Below, in pieces: positions 54,083 through 62,933 of a stretch of 64,000 nucleotides of DNA. Below the pieces are notes generated by a model, which searched no databases, was not told the DNA's origin, and saw only the letters and a program-made list of their open reading frames with translations. The stretch is taken from assembly GCF_900089955.1 (NCBI RefSeq), contig NZ_FLQX01000111.1, forward strand, positions 1 to 64,000, in the 5' to 3' direction. Within the stretch, counting starts at the first letter, position 1. Each line of letters begins with the position of its first letter. Source of the stretch: Candidatus Accumulibacter aalborgensis (GTDB taxonomy: Bacteria; Pseudomonadota; Gammaproteobacteria; Burkholderiales; Rhodocyclaceae). Made by a program: the position numbers and the translations under genes.

Positions 54083-55750
54083 TCACGCCAGCGACGAAGC
54101 GAAGCGCACGCCGAGACGTCGGAGCGTCCTTTCTGCCGCCAGCACGCCGCGATACTGCGCCTCTTCGAACAACGAAAAACCGCTGACGTCGGCATGGGCA
54201 AAGCGCAAGCGTTCGCCATCGACGGCGAAGCGCTGCCGGGCCGCGCCCCAGATCAGGCCGGGGACTGGCCGGGCCATGGCATGCCCATTGCGAAAGACGT
54301 CCAGGCGAGTCGTCAGTTTCCTGATCTCGGGGTGTGGCCGCTCCAGTTCGGCGAGGATCTGTTCGGCCCAGACCTCGCGTGGCGTGTCCTGCAGCGCGTT
54401 CCTGCCTTGTTGCGGACTGCGGTCGTCGAACGCCCGGTAGTAGGTGAGCACCGTTGCTCCCGACCATAAGCGCATCCGTTGGTGCGTGGCCACCACGTAG
54501 CCGAGGCCGGTACTGCCGTAGAGCACGTTGTCCCAGGCCAGGGGCGCGCCGGGGCGGTGGTCGGGAACACCCGACAAGGTCAGGTTGGCAACCAGCCAGG
54601 GCGCGTAGCTGTAGTCGCGGGCAGCCTCCTTCAGCGCTTCGTGACCGACGAAGACGTGTGGAACGAGGAACAGCGGTGCCGCCCAGATCAGTTGCTCGGC
54701 CAGCAGGCGTAGCGTCCGGCCCTCGCCCGGCAACCACAGGTCGACCTCGATCTTGTGGCCGGGCGAGGCGCAGTCTGGAACAGCGACGCGAAAGGCGACA
54801 GCGTCGCCGAGCAGCCGATCGCCGGCGCGTGCGCTGATCGAGCGCAGCATTCCACGGGTCAACCAGGCGTTGCCCTCCGGCGCGGTGAGCACGGTTTCAC
54901 TGCCGGCGTTCTGCGCCTCGCCGTCGCGGCAGGCAAAATAGTGGATTCCGGCCCACGCCGAGACAGCCGCGCTGCCCGTGCCATAGTCGTCGCGACAGGC
55001 ATAATCGACGTACCAATGCAGATGTGGTGAATCGAGGCCCTGCGCGAGCAGCCAGTCGTGCATGCTGATTCGGTCGAGCGCGAGCAGATCGGGAGAGTCG
55101 CTCGATAGCGCCATCGGCAAGGCGAAAGCTCGTCGCCCCAGGCCATCCCAACGGCGCCTGAAGGCTGCCATGAGATCGGCAAAGTACTGGTACTGCCGGC
55201 GCTCGACAGGACCGACACCGACTTGAGGCAATATCCCTTCCTGCCAGCGGCCGTCGCGAAAAAGGCGCTCCTGCGGCGTGGCGCACAGGTAGCGCTCGTC
55301 ATAGATCGGTTTGACTGCCCGCGGATCACCCTGCAGCACCTCCAGTTCGGCGAGCAACTCACGTACAGCCGTCGCCTCGCGCGTTGGCAGCGGCAGGTAA
55401 TGCGCACCCCACGGATAGGCACAGACGGTATTGCTGCCGGCACGTGAATTGCCTCCTGCTTCGCGCTCAAGCTCGACCAGCAGGAACTCGGCGAAGCCCG
55501 ACTTGGCAAGCTTCCAGCCGGCCGCCAGACCACCGACGCCGGCACCGACAATGACTACCGGCACCTGCCGCGTTTCACCTGGCGGCGGGAAGCGCGGGTC
55601 GCGCAGCCGATGACCAAGGTCGAGTGAAGCGCCGAGCAATTCACCGGGCGGCAAGGGAGTTCGCGCGCCGTGGCAGCCGGCCAGCGAAGCCGCCCCGGTG
55701 GCGGCGAGGGAAGACGCGAAACTGCGCAGGAACTGACGCCGATCCATCAC
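54083..55750 (-). CDS. Tat-exported FAD-dependent oxidoreductase (amine-oxidase-like)
   Basis: A 555-residue flavoprotein. The N-terminus has a twin-arginine motif (RRQFLRSF) and a lipobox-like end (SLAGC at about 22-26), suggesting a periplasmic lipoprotein exported folded. The FAD motif is VVIVGAGVGGLAAGWKLAKS with its Glu in LVELEREAGGNS. A second block (AFRVAVPDC...EQLIWAAPLFL) and the C-terminal FAD contact (RFAHADVSGFSLFEEAQYRG) fit an amine-oxidase-type fold. It starts two bases from the spermidine-synthase-like gene, so a polyamine-like substrate is a reasonable guess. The substrate is not shown. Confidence 0.82.
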   Translation of the reverse strand: MMDRRQFLRSFASSLAATGAASLAGCHGARTPLPPGELLGASLDLGHRLRDPRFPPPGETRQVPVVIVGAGVGGLAAGWKLAKSGFAEFLLVELEREAGGNSRAGSNTVCAYPWGAHYLPLPTREATAVRELLAELEVLQGDPRAVKPIYDERYLCATPQERLFRDGRWQEGILPQVGVGPVERRQYQYFADLMAAFRRRWDGLGRRAFALPMALSSDSPDLLALDRISMHDWLLAQGLDSPHLHWYVDYACRDDYGTGSAAVSAWAGIHYFACRDGEAQNAGSETVLTAPEGNAWLTRGMLRSISARAGDRLLGDAVAFRVAVPDCASPGHKIEVDLWLPGEGRTLRLLAEQLIWAAPLFLVPHVFVGHEALKEAARDYSYAPWLVANLTLSGVPDHRPGAPLAWDNVLYGSTGLGYVVATHQRMRLWSGATVLTYYRAFDDRSPQQGRNALQDTPREVWAEQILAELERPHPEIRKLTTRLDVFRNGHAMARPVPGLIWGAARQRFAVDGERLRFAHADVSGFSLFEEAQYRGVLAAERTLRRLGVRFASSLA

Positions 55751-55751
55751 C

Positions 55752-57284
55752 TTAGCGTATCACCTGTCGCCATTCACGTTCGAAGTAGCGGACCAGTACC
55801 TGACTATTGAGGCGATTGACCTCGGCGCCAACGCGCGCCATGTCTTTCGGAAACAGGAACAGCGCCGGCGTGGTTTCTGCAGTCAGGAAGCGGGTGTCGA
55901 CCGCGTAAGACGTCGGCGCCTTGTAGGCCCGCCGACCAGCCAGCACGAAACCCCATTCGCCGAAGGATGGTACCAGCGCGTGGTAGGGAGTGGTCACCAG
56001 GCCGACGCTCTCCAGCGTCGTGACGACGCACCAGAAGGACTGCCGCGCATAGAGCGGCGAGGTCGACTGGATGACGGCCAGCGCTTCGCCCGTCAGGTGC
56101 TTGTTTAGCAGGCGGTAGAAAGCCGAGCTGTAAAGCTTGCCAATGGCAAAATTCGATGGATCGGGGAAATCGACGACCACGAAGTCGAACAGATCGTCAT
56201 TGTCTTCCAGCCACTGCAGCGCGTCGGCATTGACCACCCTGACCTTGGGCGAAAGGAGCGCGTCCTGATTGAGTTTGCGCAAAGGCGGCGCGGTGGCAAA
56301 GAGTCGGGTCATCGCCGGATCAAGGTCGACCAGTGTCACCGACTCGATCTGTGGGTACTTTAGAATCTCGCGCAAGGCCAGCCCGTCGCCCCCGCCAAGC
56401 ACCAGCACCTGCCGTGCTGCCGGCAGCGTGGATAGCCCCGGATGGACGAGCGCCTCGTGGTAGCGGTACTCATCGCGTGAACTGAACTGCAGGTTGTTGT
56501 TCAGATGCAGGCGCAGGTCATCTTTCCAGCGGGTGACGACAATCCGCTGGTAGGGTGTGTTCTCGGCATGGACGATCTCGTCGGCGTAGAGATGCGCCTC
56601 GGCCAGCGAGGTCAACTCGCCGGCAGCGGCGAAAGCGACCACCAGTACGAGCATGGCTATGCCACCCTGCACGCGCAGCCAGGCAAAGTTCTGCAACTGC
56701 TCGCGAAACAGCCCCCAGGCCCACAGCGCGACAATGACGTTGAGCAGGCCGAAGAGCAGGCCGCTGCGCATCAGTCCCAGATGCGGCACGAGCAGGACGG
56801 GAAAGAGGATCGAGACGGCCAGCGCGCCGAGATAATCGAAGGTCAGCACCTGCGAAACGAGATCCTTGAACACCAGATCTCGCTTTAGAATCCGCATGAT
56901 CAACGGAATTTCAAGCCCGACCAGCACACCGATGCCGGCTACCACCAGGTAGAGCGCCAGTTTGAACGGCGCTGGCGACCAGGCGAAAACGAAAAACAGC
57001 GCCGCAGCCGAGAAACCGCCGAGGACGCCGACCATCAACTCGACCTGAATAAAGCGTGCCACCAGATGGCGTTCGACGTAGCGCGACAGCCACGAGCCGA
57101 TTCCCATGGCGAACAGGTAGGTGCCGATGACCGTCGAAAACTGGGTCACCGAATCACCAAGTAGATAGCTGGCCAGCGCCCCGGCAATCAGTTCGTAGGC
57201 CAGCCCACAGGAGGCAACAATGAAAACCGAGAACAATAGCGCGTGCTTCATTTCATTCTTGACGGTAGACAAGCCAAGCATCAT
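55752..57284 (-). CDS. membrane-bound spermidine-synthase-like protein
   Basis: About 510 residues. Seven N-terminal helices (e.g. LFSVFIVASCGLAYELIAGA) come first. A C-terminal polyamine aminopropyltransferase fold follows, with SAM/dcSAM motif VLVLGGGDGLALREIL, VTLVDLDPAMTRL and FDFVVVDFPDPSNFAIGKLY. Such membrane-fused forms are known in Proteobacteria and Actinobacteria, often beside DUF350 and oxidoreductase genes. Only the oxidoreductase is present here and no speD is in the window. ATG ATG at 57279-57284 is the likely start; the longer frame overlaps the divergent promoter region. Confidence 0.82.
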   Translation of the reverse strand: MMLGLSTVKNEMKHALLFSVFIVASCGLAYELIAGALASYLLGDSVTQFSTVIGTYLFAMGIGSWLSRYVERHLVARFIQVELMVGVLGGFSAAALFFVFAWSPAPFKLALYLVVAGIGVLVGLEIPLIMRILKRDLVFKDLVSQVLTFDYLGALAVSILFPVLLVPHLGLMRSGLLFGLLNVIVALWAWGLFREQLQNFAWLRVQGGIAMLVLVVAFAAAGELTSLAEAHLYADEIVHAENTPYQRIVVTRWKDDLRLHLNNNLQFSSRDEYRYHEALVHPGLSTLPAARQVLVLGGGDGLALREILKYPQIESVTLVDLDPAMTRLFATAPPLRKLNQDALLSPKVRVVNADALQWLEDNDDLFDFVVVDFPDPSNFAIGKLYSSAFYRLLNKHLTGEALAVIQSTSPLYARQSFWCVVTTLESVGLVTTPYHALVPSFGEWGFVLAGRRAYKAPTSYAVDTRFLTAETTPALFLFPKDMARVGAEVNRLNSQVLVRYFEREWRQVIR

Positions 57285-57360
57285 ACGTTCCCGTCGCTGA
57301 ATTGCGCTACCATGCACGCAAAAAGGGAGCCATTGTGCCCCGGCGAACCGACTATTTTGG

Positions 57361-58530
57361 ATGGATGACGACACGTCGATGAACATGACACCGCCCGAAC
57401 TGACCCGCCCCACGCTGGCAGTCCTTTTCCTCTGCGCGTTGATCGCCGCTTCGACCTGGATCCTGAGCCCGTTTCTGCCGGCGCTGATCTGGGCCACGAC
57501 AGTGGTCATCGCTACCTGGCCGGTCATGCTGCGGGTGCAGCAGCGTCTCGGCAATCGGCGTGCTCCGGCGGTGCTCATCATGACGCTGCTGGTCCTGCTG
57601 GTTCTTGTCGTCCCCTTGTCTCTGGCCATCGCCACCCTGGTTGACAATGCCGACCGGATTGCCGACGCGGCGAGATATGTCGCTGCCTTCGAGGTGCCGT
57701 CGCCACCCGCATGGGTCAGTGACCTGCCTCTGCTCGGAAACCGGGTCGAGCACGCCTGGGCGCACCTGGCCAGCATCGGAACGGCCGAACTCGCCGCCAA
57801 GGCGGCTCCCTACGCCGGTAACCTGACGAAATGGTTCGTCAGGGAAGTGGGCAGTTTCGGACTGGTCTTCGTCCAGTTCCTGCTCACCGTCGCCCTGTCG
57901 GCGATTCTCTATTCGGCGGGCGAGAAAGCTGCCGTGGCCGTGCGGCGTTTCGGCTATCGCCTGGCGGGCGAACGCGGCGATAACGCCGTTGTGCTGGCCA
58001 GCCAGGCCGTTCGTGCCGTTGCCCTCGGCGTCGGCATTACCGCGCTCGCGCAGTCGATCCTTGGCGGTATCGGCCTGGCCATCGCCGGCGTCCCGTTTGT
58101 CCCCGTCCTGACTGCCCTGATGCTCATGTTCTGCATCGCCCAACTCGGGCCAGGACTCGTGCTGGTGCCTGCCGTCATCTGGCTCTACTGGAGTGACAGC
58201 ACCGGCTGGGGCACTTTTCTCCTGGTCTGGACCGTCATCGTCGGCACGATGGATAACTTTCTGCGTCCGCTTCTGATTAGAAAAGGCGCTGACCTTCCCC
58301 TGCTGCTGATCCTCGCTGGCGTCATCGGCGGACTGCTGGCCTTTGGGCTGGTCGGCATCTTCGTCGGCCCGGTCGTGCTCGCCGTTGCGTATACGCTGCT
58401 ACAAGCCTGGATCGACGACGTTCCGGCCTACCCAGCCGCGACTCCGGCGGTAGTCAGCCGATCACCCAACGCCACGATACGCGGTGCGGCTCCCGCTGCT
58501 CAGACAGCTTCTCATCTCCCCTCCGATTGA
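57361..58530 (+). CDS. AI-2E family transporter (YdiK-like permease)
   Basis: A 389-residue membrane protein with about eight helices. LFLCALIAASTWILSPFLPA at the N-terminus and VIVGTMDNFLRPLLIRKGAD near residue 300 are family signatures. The middle region (about 100-160) is the soluble domain. Members range from signal export to Na+/H+ exchange, so the substrate is open. The ATG overlaps no neighbour and lies 76 bp from the divergent spermidine-synthase-like gene. ribE follows with only nine bases between. Confidence 0.85.
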   Translation: MDDDTSMNMTPPELTRPTLAVLFLCALIAASTWILSPFLPALIWATTVVIATWPVMLRVQQRLGNRRAPAVLIMTLLVLLVLVVPLSLAIATLVDNADRIADAARYVAAFEVPSPPAWVSDLPLLGNRVEHAWAHLASIGTAELAAKAAPYAGNLTKWFVREVGSFGLVFVQFLLTVALSAILYSAGEKAAVAVRRFGYRLAGERGDNAVVLASQAVRAVALGVGITALAQSILGGIGLAIAGVPFVPVLTALMLMFCIAQLGPGLVLVPAVIWLYWSDSTGWGTFLLVWTVIVGTMDNFLRPLLIRKGADLPLLLILAGVIGGLLAFGLVGIFVGPVVLAVAYTLLQAWIDDVPAYPAATPAVVSRSPNATIRGAAPAAQTASHLPSD

Positions 58531-58538
58531 TTTGCGCC

Positions 58539-59147
58539 ATGTTCTCGGGAATCATCGCCGCTCTCGGCCGGATCACCAAAATATCCCCACGTCATGACGG
58601 CGCCGCGACCCTGCGCCTGACGATCGATGCCCATCAGCTCGGGCTGGACGACGTCGGTCTTGGCGATTCGATCGCCTGTAACGGCGTCTGCCTTACCGTG
58701 GTCGGCAAACAGGAACGCTGTTTCTTCGTAGATGTTTCACCGGAATCCCTGGCGTGCACCGTCGGCCTGGCAGCGCCGGGACCGGTCAATCTCGAAAAGG
58801 CGCTTCGCCTGGCTGACCGCCTTGGCGGGCACCTCGTCTCCGGTCATGTGGACGGCGTCGGCGAAGTGCTGCGTTTCGACCCGATCGGCGATAATCGCCT
58901 GCTCGCAATCCGTGCGCCGGAAGATCTCGCCCGGTACATCGCGCGCAAGGGCTCGATCACCGTCGATGGAGTCAGCCTGACGACCAACTCGGTCGATGGC
59001 GCAACGTTCACCATCAACCTGATTCCTCATACGCTGGCAGTCACCACGCTCGGGCGCCTTCAACCCGGCAGCCGGGTCAATCTCGAAATCGACCTGATCG
59101 CACGCTATTGTGAACGCCTCCTTGGTGTGTCCGATACCGTCAAATAG
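58539..59147 (+). CDS. ribE: riboflavin synthase alpha chain
   Basis: A 202-residue enzyme that makes riboflavin from two lumazine molecules. The two homologous barrels are clear: MFSGIIAALGRI with DSIACNGVCLTVV, and ENRLLAIRAPEDL-like text with GSITVDGVSLTTNSV. The ATG at 58539 gives the conserved MFSGII start. No FMN riboswitch precedes it, and the usual ribBA-ribH do not follow. Confidence 0.95.
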   Translation: MFSGIIAALGRITKISPRHDGAATLRLTIDAHQLGLDDVGLGDSIACNGVCLTVVGKQERCFFVDVSPESLACTVGLAAPGPVNLEKALRLADRLGGHLVSGHVDGVGEVLRFDPIGDNRLLAIRAPEDLARYIARKGSITVDGVSLTTNSVDGATFTINLIPHTLAVTTLGRLQPGSRVNLEIDLIARYCERLLGVSDTVK

Positions 59148-59528
59148 GCATGCAGCATGTCCTGCAAATCCTTAGCACCGACGAACGCCGACAGGCCGCT
59201 CAACTCAAGGAATTGGCACACCACCCGGACCCCGGCACCGCCCCGCAGGGTGATGGCGAAGTGCGCCGCCAAGCGCGAGGTGGCCCCGCCCCAAGCTGCT
59301 CCGCCCGCTCCAGGCGCGAGCAGCGCCTCACGACCAACCGACCATCGACAACCGCGAAGGACGCGGTGACACCGGCCTCGTGTATGGGCTATAGTCGATC
59401 CCGGCAGGACCTTCGAGCATCTTCCTTCTCCCTCGATTCCCTTTCTGTTCAGCTCCGCCTGTCCTTTAATTGTGGCGAATTCGCCATGCTTTGATCGCCC
59501 TGCCGGCGCCGGCAAAGCGATGTCGTCA
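59148..59528. other. 381-bp gap after ribE
   Basis: No supported gene; the open frames on both strands are composition artefacts without ribosome-binding sites. It may contain decayed 3' sequence of the helicase fragment that ends at 59529, but no family motif is legible. Confidence 0.5.
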
Positions 59529-60257
59529 TCACAGCAGCTCCAATTCGTCGATCAGGCTGTCTCGCCGGGCCTGAATCTTGAGTTGTCCGAATTGGGCGCG
59601 GAAGCTATCCAGATCACCGAATACGCGCTGGTCAACAAAGCTGACCAGCCCGTACAGTTCCAGCAAGGAATTCTGGAGCGGCGTTGCCGTCAGCAAGACC
59701 TTGTGCGGCAGCCGCAGCGCATCGCGCAGGATGCGGGCTGTCTTGTTCTCTGGCTTATAGACGTTGCGCAGGCGGTGCGCTTCGTCGACGACCACCAAGT
59801 CCCACGGCACCGACTGCACGTCCTTGGCTTTGCCTGCCGCGAATTGGTAGGAGCAGATGAGTACGGTGGCGCTATTGCCTGCAACGTCGAACGGGTTGGT
59901 GGCACCATCCTTGATGGCTTGGCGGTAGGACTTGGCTTCAAGCAGACTGCTGGCGATAGCGAACTTGTCGGCCAGTTCCTGATGCCACTGCTTGCGCAAG
60001 TTAGCCGGGGTGGTGACCAGAATGCGGCGTTTGCGCCCGGCCCATTTCTGCGTGATCAGCAAGCCGGCCTCGATGGTTTTGCCGAGGCCGACCTCGTCGG
60101 CAAGGATGGCACCCTTGGACAGCGGGTTGCTCGTCGCGAACAGCGCCGCGTCGATCTGGTGCGGGTTCAAGTCGACTTGAGCATCCAGCAGCGCGCCGGC
60201 CATGCGGTCCATGGAATTGGACGCGGCACGGCGGGTCAATTGATGCGCGAAATACGC
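59529..60257 (-). pseudogene. SNF2/DEAD-type helicase fragment, truncated at both ends
   Basis: About 240 codons of an SNF2-family ATPase. The leading text YFAHQLTRRAASNSMDRM and VDLNPHQIDAALFA is the usual N-terminal part. Walker A is LADEVGLGKTIEAGLLITQK, motif Ia ILVTTPANLRKQWHQEL, Walker B VVVDEAHRLRNVYKP and motif III LLTATPLQNSLLELYGLVSF. Full-length relatives exceed 900 residues. After SFRAQFGQLKI the frame reads QARRDSLIDELELL and stops, which looks like a piece from further down the protein joined by deletion. At the other end the family frame is legible up to position 60257, one base from a 22-bp inverted repeat, and no start codon remains. Confidence 0.85.
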
Positions 60258-60258
60258 T

Positions 60259-60324
60259 AACGAGGCTCCGCCTCAGACCGACAAGTGGTATTGGGGAGTT
60301 GCCGGTCTGAGGCGGAGCCTCGTT
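60259..60324. repeat. perfect 22-bp inverted repeat at the helicase breakpoint
   Basis: The arm at 60259-60280 (starting AACGAGGCTCCGCCTCAGAC) is exactly complementary to 60303-60324, with a 22-base spacer. Each arm holds a smaller GAGGC/GCCTC hairpin, so a long hairpin or two short ones can form. It lies between the severed helicase frame and the orphan gene, as a mobile-element terminus would. No second copy was seen on the far side of the orphan gene. Confidence 0.8.
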
Positions 60325-60451
60325 TGATAGTGGCGAGTTGTCGGACGATAGGTATGAAGTGGCCCCGGTCGAGCCGGCTGGGAGTAACCCAGATGAGTCG
60401 GAGGTCAAAGCCTCAATGGGTCAGAAGACCCGTGGACGACCGGAGCCGAAG

Positions 60452-62062
60452 ATGAAACTACCACAAAGTGTGGGCGAAGTTCTACGGGAACATGTGGTGC
60501 TTGAGAACGAGAGCATCGACCGGATGTACCTGAACGTCTATGTTCCACAATTGCAGCGGATCGGTGGCGTGGTGTGGTATCTGCGGGGGCATTTGGGGCA
60601 GCGCTTTGCCTCGACGGTTGCTATAGCGCCAAAGACCGAACAGTTCGTGGCGGCGATCGAAAAGTTTGCGAAACGCCGTGGCGTCGACGTCGTGAGTTTC
60701 AGGAAAGATCAACGCAAAGACGACGTCACGCAGGAGTATCTGGCGAAGTTCGAGGCCGATGAAGGAGTGCTGTACATCGGGCGGGCGCAAGAGAAGGCGC
60801 GCGTGGTGCGCACCGAGAAGCGGCACAGCACGATCACGGGAGGCACCTACCCATGGGTGGTGGATGGCAGCGCGTTCGTCAATTACTACTACTTTTACTG
60901 TGTGGACGAAGACTTTGGTCCCTTCTTCCTGAAGTTCTGCTCGTACTTTCCGTACAACGCCAAGCTCTGCCTCAACGGGAACGAGTACGCCAAGTGCCAA
61001 TTGCGCAAACAGGGCATCGCCTTCCAGGCGCTGGACAATGGCATCTTGTCGTGCGCGGACCCCAAAGCGCTCCAACGCATCTGCGATGAACTGGACGCCA
61101 CGAAGATCGACGGCCTGCTGCGCAAATGGCTGGACCGTTTGCCGCATCCGTTCGACGACAAAGATCGCGCCGCCGGTTATCGCTACGAACTGTCGATCCT
61201 GCAAGCCGAGTTTGCCTTGACCCAAGTCCTTGATCATCCGGTGACCGGCCGGGTGTTCTTCGAGCAGGTCATCCGCGAAAATCTGGATATTGGCCGTCCG
61301 GATCAAGTGCAACTGATCTTCAATCGCCGTGTAACCCGGCGGACGCCTGGGAGGTTTCGTACCCGGGTGATCACCGAAGGGGTCACCCCTTCGTTGCATG
61401 TGGACTACAAGCGTTCACGGATCAAACAGTATCACAAGGAAAGTCAGGCCTTGCGCACCGAAACCACCATCAACGACACCCGCGACTTCGGCATTGGTCG
61501 CCTCCTGCATAACCTGCCCGCACTGCGTCGCGTGGGCTTCGCCGCCAACCGGCGGTTATTGGAAGTGGAGCGGGTCAGCCATGATTGCGCATTGGGCGAG
61601 GAGGCTTTCCAGGACTTGCAACATCCTCGCCAGATAGCAGGCCAGCGGGTGCCGGCACTGCGCTTCGCCGATCCACAGGTGCAAGCTCTCCTGCATGCTC
61701 TGTTGATGTTCGTCTTTCTCCCTCAGGGGTTCACTAACAAGGAACTCCGCCAAGTATTCGCTGTGCTTCTCGGGAAATGTTCCGGTGAGATCAAGCCCGG
61801 TCGCATGAGCTATGAGCTTCGCCGCTTGCGCTTGCACGGCTTGATCGAGAGGATACCGAAATCACATCGCTATCGACTCACCGAACATGGACTGCGAACA
61901 GCCATGTTCTACACCCGCGTGTACGCGCGCGTCCTGCGTCCGGGTCTCGCCATTCTGAGTGCACACGACGACAAGACATCACCATCCCCTCTGCATCGCA
62001 CTTTCCAGGCCGCCGAGAAAGCCGTCCATTCATGGTGCGACAACGCCAAAATCGCCGCATAA
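60452..62062 (+). CDS. large protein of unknown function, mobile-element-like context
   Basis: About 536 residues from ATG 60452 (MKLPQSVGEVLREHVVLENE), which follows GGAG at good spacing; the frame is open back to a TTG at 60338. I remember similar hypothetical proteins in unrelated bacteria but no named domain. Visible blocks are YYYFYCVDEDFGPFFLKFCS with YFPYNAKLCLNGNEYAK, YRYELSILQAEFALTQVLD, and FRTRVITEGVTPSLHVDYK followed by RIKQYHKESQALRTETTIND. The C-terminal 100 residues (ELRQVFAVLLGKC, SYELRRLRLHGLIERIPKSH, RYRLTEHGLRTAMF) look like a winged helix. No signal peptide or membrane helix is seen. The gene sits beside a 22-bp inverted repeat in a broken helicase gene. A DNA-handling role is possible but unproven. 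Confidence 0.75.
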   Translation: MKLPQSVGEVLREHVVLENESIDRMYLNVYVPQLQRIGGVVWYLRGHLGQRFASTVAIAPKTEQFVAAIEKFAKRRGVDVVSFRKDQRKDDVTQEYLAKFEADEGVLYIGRAQEKARVVRTEKRHSTITGGTYPWVVDGSAFVNYYYFYCVDEDFGPFFLKFCSYFPYNAKLCLNGNEYAKCQLRKQGIAFQALDNGILSCADPKALQRICDELDATKIDGLLRKWLDRLPHPFDDKDRAAGYRYELSILQAEFALTQVLDHPVTGRVFFEQVIRENLDIGRPDQVQLIFNRRVTRRTPGRFRTRVITEGVTPSLHVDYKRSRIKQYHKESQALRTETTINDTRDFGIGRLLHNLPALRRVGFAANRRLLEVERVSHDCALGEEAFQDLQHPRQIAGQRVPALRFADPQVQALLHALLMFVFLPQGFTNKELRQVFAVLLGKCSGEIKPGRMSYELRRLRLHGLIERIPKSHRYRLTEHGLRTAMFYTRVYARVLRPGLAILSAHDDKTSPSPLHRTFQAAEKAVHSWCDNAKIAA

Positions 62063-62091
62063 CACAATCTTGACTCAACACAATTTGACTC
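62061..62091. repeat. imperfect 15-16-bp tandem repeat at the orphan gene end
   Basis: AACACAATCTTGACTC (62061-62076) and AACACAATTTGACTC (62077-62091) differ by one base plus an indel and begin inside the stop codon of the orphan gene. It could mark the element's right end or be recent slippage. Confidence 0.5.
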
Positions 62092-62193
62092 AACCGCTTC
62101 AAGATTTCTCACCCAAGGAATCTAGCTGGTGCGGACTGTAATTCATCGTTCGTCACTTCTTCCCTGTATGACAAATAGTACTATGGCGTTGGC

Positions 62194-62583
62194 CTATCGT
62201 CCCCAATGGCCTTCAAAGTCGAAGGAAAGTTGCCGCTGATGGCGGATGGCGAGGAGGTAAATCGTTCCGCCAGTCAGCGCGTAGAGCAGCAGGTAGTCCT
62301 TGAGGACGTATTCGCGCAATGCGTCCATGTCCTGCGTCAGCGCCGATAACTTTGCGCTGAGCGTTGCCAGTGCATTGATGGTCTCGACCGAGCGCGGTTG
62401 GCGGGCCAAAAATGGCCGCCCCATTTCGGGGAAGCGCTCAAGGTTGGGAGTCACCGTTTCAAGCAGTTCATCCAACAAGCCGTCGAAGGCTTGCGGTGCT
62501 TCCTCTTCGGTCAGGAAAAGTTCAATGTCTTCGAGGTTACGCTCGAAATTCGCGGTGAATTTGACGGCAGGTTTTTTCGCCAT
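62194..62583 (-). CDS. RelE/ParE-family toxin
   Basis: A 129-residue protein. The start MAKKPAVKFTANFERNLEDI is typical of ParE/RelE members, as is the end YLLLYALTGGTIYLLAIRHQ followed by RQLSFDFEGHW (the last strands with basic residues). It is somewhat longer than the roughly 95-residue norm owing to a middle helix (SVETINALATLSAKLSALTQ). ATG 62583 is chosen over the longer frame, which enters the upstream gene. It is the last gene of a three-gene cassette, two bases after the middle gene. Confidence 0.8.
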   Translation of the reverse strand: MAKKPAVKFTANFERNLEDIELFLTEEEAPQAFDGLLDELLETVTPNLERFPEMGRPFLARQPRSVETINALATLSAKLSALTQDMDALREYVLKDYLLLYALTGGTIYLLAIRHQRQLSFDFEGHWGR

Positions 62584-62585
62584 GC

Positions 62586-62933
62586 TTAATGTCGTCCCTC
62601 GTCGGCATCCCACGTTGTTCGGTAAGCATAGACGTGGGACGCCGTCGCTACTGGGTCAATGTCCCAATAGTGGCGACACAGCCGACGGTAGAGGTCGAGC
62701 GCAGGCTCAAAGCAGCAAAAGCTGAGCAGGTCATCGAGGGTTTGGTCGATCTGCCGCGTGTCCTGGCTGCGGGTGCGCAAGATCCCTTCAACGAGGGGCG
62801 TGTACTCGTTCACCGCCTGTTGATGGATGACGTCGATTTCGGCGGCAAGCTGGGCGATGCTATTGACGTGCGGATCAACTCGCACGGCAACAGCCCCTGA
62901 ATACGGTTCTGAGAACCCGGCGATCTCGACCAA
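62586..62933 (-). CDS. unknown protein between antitoxin and toxin genes
   Basis: Up to 115 residues from a TTG that directly abuts the antitoxin stop. The N-terminal third is irregular; the rest is helical with LVEGILRTRSQDTRQIDQTL then DDLLSFCCFEPALDLYRRLC and RHYWDIDPVATASHVYAYR. Proteins with this LYRRLCRHYWDIDP pattern recur beside Phd-type antitoxins in other Proteobacteria as I recall, but I know no assigned function. Its fixed place between antitoxin and toxin suggests a chaperone, second antitoxin or regulator. Confidence 0.7.
   Translation of the reverse strand: MVEIAGFSEPYSGAVAVRVDPHVNSIAQLAAEIDVIHQQAVNEYTPLVEGILRTRSQDTRQIDQTLDDLLSFCCFEPALDLYRRLCRHYWDIDPVATASHVYAYRTTWDADEGRH

Noticed and set aside
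58531-58538. FMN riboswitch before ribE
   Set aside because: Only nine bases separate ribE from the upstream coding region, leaving no room for an RFN element.
59105-59515. Minus-strand 136-codon frame after ribE
   Set aside because: It overlaps the end of ribE, lacks a ribosome-binding site and has no family resemblance.
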